A DNA stretch of 64,000 nucleotides from NCBI GenBank assembly GCA_034509735.1, contig JACGWO010000011.1, positions 24,474,979 through 24,538,978 on the forward strand, written 5' to 3'. This DNA is from Sesamum alatum (Eukaryota > Streptophyta > Magnoliopsida > Lamiales > Pedaliaceae). The position numbers and the translations under genes were made by a program. This document shows positions 58,217-64,000 of the stretch, piece after piece; position 1 is the stretch's first letter, and each line of letters starts with the position of its first letter. The notes beneath the pieces are model-generated. The model saw only the letters and a program-made list of their open reading frames with translations. It searched no databases and was not told the origin of the DNA.

Positions 58217-59531
58217 TTTCCCTTTATTATACTATACTATAATTAAAGTGTGAGTCCCGGCAATGTTTGTTTCCATTGTGAAAATATATTTATACTTTTT
58301 CATAAGGAGTATTCTAATAATAAATAAAAATTAGGTATTAAGGTCACAATCCATAACATACGGGAAAAGAAAATCCCACGAAAAAAATTAACAGAATGCA
58401 TAGTAGGAAACAATATTGGATAAATTAAAAAGGGAGAAAATAATTCAAGAAAATAAATATTGTCAAGTACTAAAATAAATAAATAAAAGATTTAATAAAA
58501 GATAAAGAAGGGAGTCAGATAATCTAAATTAGCATTTTAAGAATTTTCATTTTTTTGGGCATCTTGATTAATACATATTAGTTTAAATTATTTTTTACAT
58601 GAGTTGAATTGATTTTTTTTTGTAAATTAAGTTATAAATTTTTTAATTGTAAGGAAAAATTTATAAGAAAAATAGTAGAAGTATAACAAGAAAAAAAATC
58701 ACAATCAGTAATATTATCGTAAAATTAAAACAACAATTAAATTTAAGTCGTCTACTTAGAATAGTAGTAGAGAAGAAGAACCTTCTGTTAATTAAGTAAA
58801 ATTATAGCAGGCTTTTTCAAAAATTGATGAAATAAAAAATAAAAAAATAAAAAGTAGTTGAAATTTTCAACAGAACACAATATTGCTACTTAAGGTTTTG
58901 TTAAATGCAATTTACACCTTGTAAAATTAGAAAAGTTAAACAAAAAATCAATAAAAAAGAAGATACGAAAAAAAACATGTCTTGTGTGTCCTATTGTGAG
59001 AGAAAATCACAAGCTACCTTGAAATATTGTATCAAGCCTTTAATGTCAAGGAAGACGTAGAACCTTTATGACTGCATAGCTTTGGAAGATGTTGAAAGTT
59101 TTGGACTTGTTTAGGACTTGAGTTGTTAGGATTTGGGTTGTGTGTTTGTGTATGTGTGTTTTGAGAGGTGTATGTAAGTTTCTTTTTATAGGCATGAACA
59201 AGACTTATGTAACTTGAACTTGGAAATTATGGGCTTTGGTATGGATCAGTCTCATAGTAGTTACACTTTAACATCTTTGACCCACTTAACCAATTCAAAA
59301 ATAAAAGAATTATTTTGGTTTTTATCTTGAATCGATCTGTAAAGACGTTTAACGCCCAAGTTTACTATAAATTTATTGTGAATTTATTAGCTCGAAAATA
59401 TGTAAAAATCCAAAATTTGGTATGGATTTTAATTTGAAACATAATTATTAGCCAATTTATTTGGGCATTTAATTGGTAATTTATTCCAAAATTTTGATGT
59501 CAACACTACGACTATTATTATTATTTTTTAC
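58217..59531. other. AT-rich spacer; possible old LTR remnant
   Basis: No coding region. Around 58960-59280 the minus strand has a TATAAAAAG-like box (59190 area) followed by a leader-like stretch with CCTAACAACTCAAGTCC, which could be part of an LTR, but no second copy or TG...CA pair was found. The rest is featureless. Confidence 0.3.
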
Positions 59532-60959
59532 GGAAAATAACAATTTTCATCCACTAATATAGGGGCGGTGGCATTGTAAATCAGGCTTTTAACAAAATAG
59601 CAATTCAGAACACTAATTTTTAAAAAATGACAATTTCAGTCCAATTTGCTCTAATTTCACCGGAAATGCTCACATGTCCAGCACGTGACAAATAAAAATT
59701 AGGAGTTTTGTCCACTCCGGCCACAATTGCTTACGTGGCAATTCAAAATCCGGCCAAGATGACATGGTAGGAGTGATGTGTCAAAAGCCGGTCAAGAAAT
59801 AACAATTAAGGACACTAATTTTTTAAAAATGGCAATTTTAGTCCAATTTCACTCTAGCCAATAATTTTCAAAATATTCCAAAAATTCTTGGACAAAATGG
59901 AAAAATCCCCCTGTGTTTTCTCGAAGTTGCAAAAAAACCCCTAAAATAAGAAAATAGGTTAAAATGCCCCTGTGATATATATATTTATACAAAAAGCCTC
60001 CATTTCGTCAATTTTAACGGAGAGTGTGATTCACTCTCCCACCTACAAGCATTAAAGCTTTTTTTAATTTTTTATCCAATTTTGGCAGACAAAAATATCC
60101 AAATTGACATTGTTTTTAATATAAAAGACAAACGCCATTTAACTTCAACAATTGCAATTTATCTTTAAATAAATAAAAATAAAGTATAATATTTAAACTT
60201 TTCTTATATTTTTTTAAAAATGAAATAAGTTTTAATACTATTTATTTGTAATAATTATATGTTATTAATTAATTGTATTATTTAGTTTCTATACACTATT
60301 ATTTTAGTAAATTAGTAAATAGATTTATTTATAAATATAAAGTTACAAAAATTTATATATGTATATAAATAAAATATTAATTTTTAAATTATAAATACTT
60401 GATTTTAGATAAAAACTTTTAAATAAATTTTAATAGCTTGAATTATATATATAGGCGACGGCAGTCGCCGCCGTGGCACTTGGAACAAGGGCAAATATGC
60501 AACATTTTAGAAAACACAAGGGAGTGCTTAGCCTATTTTCTTATCATAAGGGTATTTTTTGCAATTTCGTGCAAAGACAGGGTTTTTTCTTTTTGTTTTT
60601 TTTTTTTTTTTTTTATTTTACCCAAAATTCTTGGTTGGAGTGAAATTGGACTGAAATTGCTATTTTTTAAAAATTAGTGTCCTTAATTGCTATTTTTTGG
60701 CCAGTTGACACATCACTCCTGCCATGTCATCTTGGCCGGATTTTGAATTGCCACGTAAGCAATTGTGGCCGGAGTGGACAAAACCCCCAAATTTTATTTG
60801 TCACGTGATGGACATGTGAGCATTTTGAGCAAAATTAGGGCAAATTGGACTGGAATTGCCATTTTTAAAAATTTAGTGTCCTTAATTGTTATTTTGTTAA
60901 AAGCCTGATTTACAACGCCACAACTCCTATATTAGTGGACGAAAATTACAATTTTTCCT
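59532..60959. mobile_element. 1.43-kb foldback element
   Basis: The left arm (about 59532-60060) is complementary to the right arm (about 60460-60959). Matched blocks include GTCCACTAATATAGG at the tips, the TTGTGGCCGGAGTGGACAAA pair, the AATCCGGCCAAGATGACATG pair and an inner pair around AAGAAAATAGG. The flanks ATTTTTTAC (59523-59531) and ATTTTTTTA (60960-60968) may be a 9-bp target repeat, suggesting a MULE-type origin. The centre (60060-60460) is AT-rich. There are no genes. Confidence 0.7.
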
Positions 60960-61664
60960 ATTTTTTTATCTTTGCTTAACAAGATAATATAATAGATACT
61001 TTTTCGAGGAAAAAAAAAAAAACACCAAAATTTTTCTAATTTGAACATCAGTGTCTTTTTGAATTTAGGACTCAAATGATAAGAGCAATGGTAGAAAACT
61101 ATAAATTCATTGTTTAACATTAAATAATAGTATGATTTAATTGTTAAACAACTTATATGAGAGTCAAACTTGATGTAAGCTCTAAGAAAAATATTTCATA
61201 CAAAAGTATTATTGTTTATCTTCATAACGAGTTATTCAATAATCATTAAAATCAAGCAAAAAGAAGATGTTACCATCAATCAAGATTAAAAAAAAAAAAG
61301 ATAAAGTCTAATAGAAACATCGATTTAGATAACAATTAAGTTATAATACAGTTACTTACATTTAGTATTTTCAATTCTTTTTTAATTTTTCTATATATTA
61401 AAAGAATTTTTTAATTTAATTAATATTTGAAAAATTACATTTCTTTATATCGTGAATTAATTGATATGTTTCACATTTAATCATTAAATTTTAAAATTAT
61501 AGTCTTATTTTAATCAAATCATACGACTCACATGCAACGCTAGTATTCATTACTAATAAAAAGAAAAGGATAGTACAGGGTACAACTAGGGATGCCAAAG
61601 CCATTGTATGCCTTGCTGCCATTGAATGTGTGGCCATTGAAGTCGAACATCCCTTTTGAATTGT
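60960..61664. other. AT-rich spacer with candidate Helitron 3' end
   Basis: No gene. CATGCAACGCTAGT at 61531-61544 resembles a Helitron 3' terminus (CTAG at 61540-61543 before T), but no strong hairpin precedes it. It could pair with the 5'-like ends at 53361-53507, which would enclose the MULE and foldback elements as later insertions. Confidence 0.3.
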
Positions 61665-61758
61665 CATAACACATGAGAGAATCGAAGATTCAACTTTCTC
61701 TTTAGTATTTTAAGGCGTGTGAGAAGAGGCTGCAATATCCAGTTCCCTTCGTCCCGTT
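61665..61758 (-). mobile_element. LINE RNase H fragment, left part
   Basis: Nearly matches 47955-48052 of the larger LINE (GAGAGAATC-AAGATTCAAC, AAGGCGTGTGAGAAGAGGCT). Interrupted at 61759 by a hAT-like element. GTCCCGTT (61751-61758) is the left target repeat. Confidence 0.75.
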
Positions 61759-62903
61759 TAGGGGTGCAAGTCCGAGCTCGAGCTCACTTATTTGTGTTCG
61801 TGAGCTCACATCTTTTTTTTTTCAATTTTTTTTAATTTTTTTTATTTATACATATTTTTATATATTTAAGTGCATGCATTTTAATATTATATCAAGTTTA
61901 TATTAAAAATTCACTATAGTAAATATATTTTTTATTTTAATTTTATATAATAATAAAATATGGTATTCTTATTTATATTGTCGAAAAACAAGCTTAAGTA
62001 ACATTTTAGTAAGTTTTGATATTTTTTTTGTAAATGAATATTTTGTATAATGCATATTAATTTTATTGTTATATTAAAATCCATTTCATAAAATGTATTT
62101 ATTTCTAAATTTATCATGTATTAGAATTATTAAGCAATAACTCATATTTCAGTTTTAGGAGATATTAATATATGGTATTTTAGTTTATATTATCTACTAC
62201 AACAAAATGCGTTTATTTCAAAATCATCATATATTAGAATTATTAGTTAATATCTCATATTTTAGTTTTAGATGATATTAAAATATGGTATTTTAATTTA
62301 TATTATCTAAAAACACGCTTAATCAACAACTTAGTACGATTTGATTTTTTTTTTAAATAAATATTTAATACAATTCATATGAATTTTTTTTGTTATATCA
62401 ATTTTCACTACAACAAAATGCATTTATTTCAAAATTCATCATATATTATAATTATTAGTCAATATCTCATATTTTAGTTTTAGATGATATTAAAATATGG
62501 TATTTTTATTTGTACTATCTAGAAACAAGCTTAATCAGCCATTTAATACATTTCAATAATATTTTTATAAATAAATATTTCATACAATTCATAGGAAGTT
62601 CATCGTTATAATTTCAATATCTACTACAACAAAATGCATTTGTTTCAAAATTCACCATACAAAGTAGTAGTCAATATCTCATATTTAAGTTGTAGATGAC
62701 ATTAAAATATGATATTTTGGTTTATATTGTCTAGAAACATGCTTAATCAATAATTTTTTTAAAATACGTATTTAACACAATTCATATGAATTTTGTATAA
62801 TCCATATACTTTTTTGTTGTTTTGAAAAAAAAAAAATTCAAATTTGAGCTCAAGCCTGTAGACCCAAGCTCGTTGGCTCAAGCTCGGCTCGTTTGCAGCC
62901 CTA
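61759..62903. mobile_element. hAT-like non-autonomous element, 1145 bp
   Basis: The tips TAGGGGTGCAA and TTGCAGCCCTA form short TIRs typical of hAT elements. The 8-bp flanks are GTCCCGTT (61751-61758) and ATCCTGCT (62904-62911), which differ by C/T and G/A transitions only. The intact LINE at about 48046 has GTCCCGCT once, so both flanks derive from that target. Subterminal GAGCTCGAGCTC and AAGCTCGGCTCG blocks are palindromic. The interior is a tandem array. No transposase is encoded. Confidence 0.8.
62050..62740. repeat. Tandem repeats inside the hAT-like element
   Basis: Four degenerate units carry CAACAAAATGCATTTATTTC-like starts near 62075, 62203, 62410 and 62628. Each is followed by a CAATATCTCATATTTTAGTT-like block and GATGATATTAAAATATGGTA. 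Spacing is about 130-220 bp. Confidence 0.65.
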
Positions 62904-63040
62904 ATCCTGCTGGATAATATGCATCCAACACCACAAGGGCATCGATCTCGACCCATACATTTAAATATCCTTGATCCCATGCATGCTCTACGCCTCTCAC
63001 CACCGCAAAGAGTTCCACAAATTATTCGTTTGCTTGTTTA
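62904..63040 (-). mobile_element. LINE RNase H fragment, right part
   Basis: Resumes the LINE copy (GCTGGATAATATGCA, then ACCACAAGGGCATCGATCTC) matching 48050-48175 of the larger LINE with a small insertion. It ends about 395 bp before the stop codon of the LRB-type gene. Confidence 0.75.
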
Positions 63041-63435
63041 ATGCAATGTAAGAGAGGAGACTATTTGCAGCCCAAATTTCAAATTTAAAGTTGGAAATAT
63101 AATGACAAGAAAAGTTAAGATAAGAGAAAAAGAAAATGCGGGAGAGGAAAGAGATTTTCCAAGCTTTGATTGCACAAAAATAAGGACAAATCACATCTTA
63201 CGTTTTCCCTGCAGAAGCCTAAAAGCAACCCTCGTAGTTAAGGGCATACAATCACCCTATTTACAGCTTGGTAATTTCTCATCATCTGCAGATGTTAAAA
63301 GGCAACAAATGTGTAGTCAGTACTTCAAGTTAGCAAATCAATCAGGAGCCAAAACACCGCCTGTTTTCCTTCGATAAATGACATAAAAGGTAAGAAGATT
63401 CAAGGATTACTTCCGCTCTGTATTTCAAATGTGTG
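63041..63435 (-). other. Presumed 3' UTR of the LRB/POB1-type gene
   Basis: Lies downstream of the stop at 63436 on the minus strand. No other gene. The plus-strand ORF 63102-63377 is antisense and not supported. Confidence 0.45.
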
Positions 63436-64000
63436 TCATTTGATGGAAAGCTCAGCTCTAAGATGGAGTATGTCGTTGATGAAATAGTTACTCTCGTCGG
63501 CCATGAAAGAAGTCCACGGAATGCTGAACAAATTTCGATAACCGACTGCCTTTCCACCAGTAAAAGTGTAGTTACCTTTGTATTTGCTAATGAAATCTTC
63601 TGTGGGTTTTGATCTGGCTGCAAATTCATAGTCAACAGCGAATTTTGCGCAACCCTTTTCTTGCATCCCCAGGAAAAGACCAAAACAGTGAAACGAGCTC
63701 TGTTGATCCATGTTGCAATGTGCAGACAGGAAGAACCCTTGCCCGCCCAGGTGGAAAGCTTGAGAATACACCCGTCCAGATGGGAACAAATTGGCACATT
63801 CTTCACGTTTAAGATCTAAGTAGACAACACATTGGTGGCGTGGGAATTCAAACTCAAGTACCTTAACGGGCCTGTATTTGTATGCCCGCTCCACGAAGCG
63901 ACGGCTTGTGGTGGCTGACTCCTCCTCCTCAACGGCATGCACTCTCTGGCGATGTGGGGACTCAGCCTTGAAAAATAGGGCATCAAGCACGGCTTTAGCG
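63436..64000 (-). CDS. LRB/POB1-type BTB/POZ protein, C-terminal part
   Basis: An open frame enters from the right window edge with no ATG needed ([20 protein letters not shown]) and ends with TGA at 63438-63436. The 187 residues seen are the conserved C-terminal domain: [80 protein letters not shown], then [10 protein letters not shown]. These match Arabidopsis LIGHT-RESPONSE BTB1/2 (POB1), substrate adaptors of CUL3 ubiquitin ligases that act on phytochrome B and PIF3 in the nucleus. The BTB and BACK domains lie outside the window. No frameshift or intron is seen in this part. Confidence 0.9.
   Translation of the reverse strand, partial: AKAVLDALFFKAESPHRQRVHAVEEEESATTSRRFVERAYKYRPVKVLEFEFPRHQCVVYLDLKREECANLFPSGRVYSQAFHLGGQGFFLSAHCNMDQQSSFHCFGLFLGMQEKGCAKFAVDYEFAARSKPTEDFISKYKGNYTFTGGKAVGYRNLFSIPWTSFMADESNYFINDILHLRAELSIK

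Noticed and set aside
58960..59280. Solo LTR on the minus strand
   Set aside because: A TATA-like box and leader-like sequence are suggestive, but no TG...CA ends, target repeat or second copy were found.

Overview
The window looks like nuclear DNA of a flowering plant, a eudicot and probably an asterid, though that placement is only my impression from protein similarity. The evidence is intron-split genes for plant proteins (a chloroplast thylakoid protein, eIF1A, a mitoribosomal protein and an LRB/POB1-type BTB protein) in a very AT-rich, transposon-dense background. Only four host genes are convincing: CURT1A (19087-21441, +), an mL40-like mitoribosomal protein (43958-44695, +), eIF1A (46321-47323, -) and the C-terminal end of an LRB/POB1-type gene that runs off the right edge (63436-64000, -). 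Almost everything else is mobile DNA, much of it nested.

Layout. 1-17962: six head-to-tail Helitron-like units, four in minus and two in plus orientation, meeting 5'-to-5' near 11720. They carry CTAG 3' termini with a CCGTGC/GCACGG hairpin. A 742-bp foldback MULE sits in the last unit. 17963-22376: CURT1A, bracketed by two members of one small TIR family. 22640-23330: an orphan, less AT-rich segment, possibly organellar. 23362-42953: a Tat-type Ty3/gypsy element on the minus strand. It carries an antisense extra ORF, a 2.9-kb solo LTR inserted in its second RNase H, and a complete Ty1/copia element inserted in its 5' LTR. 43340-47323: mL40 and eIF1A, pointing toward each other. 47700-53290: a degraded L1-type LINE (-). 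53361-55036: a duplicated Helitron-like 5' end. 56099-58216: a MULE-like element with a transposase N-terminus (+) converging on a plant-mobile-domain gene (-), bounded by long TIRs full of GC-rich palindromes. 59532-60959: a 1.43-kb foldback element. 61665-63040: a second LINE fragment split by an 1145-bp hAT-like element.

The host genes have no common pathway: they serve thylakoid shape, mitochondrial translation, cytosolic translation initiation and CUL3-dependent ubiquitination. The coherent stories are the transposon biology (tandem and inverted Helitron arrays, nested insertions dated by target duplications and by paralogous empty sites, an antisense retrotransposon gene) and an in-frame duplication of the eIF1A C-terminal tail just past its stop codon. 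All boundaries were read by eye, without alignment software.
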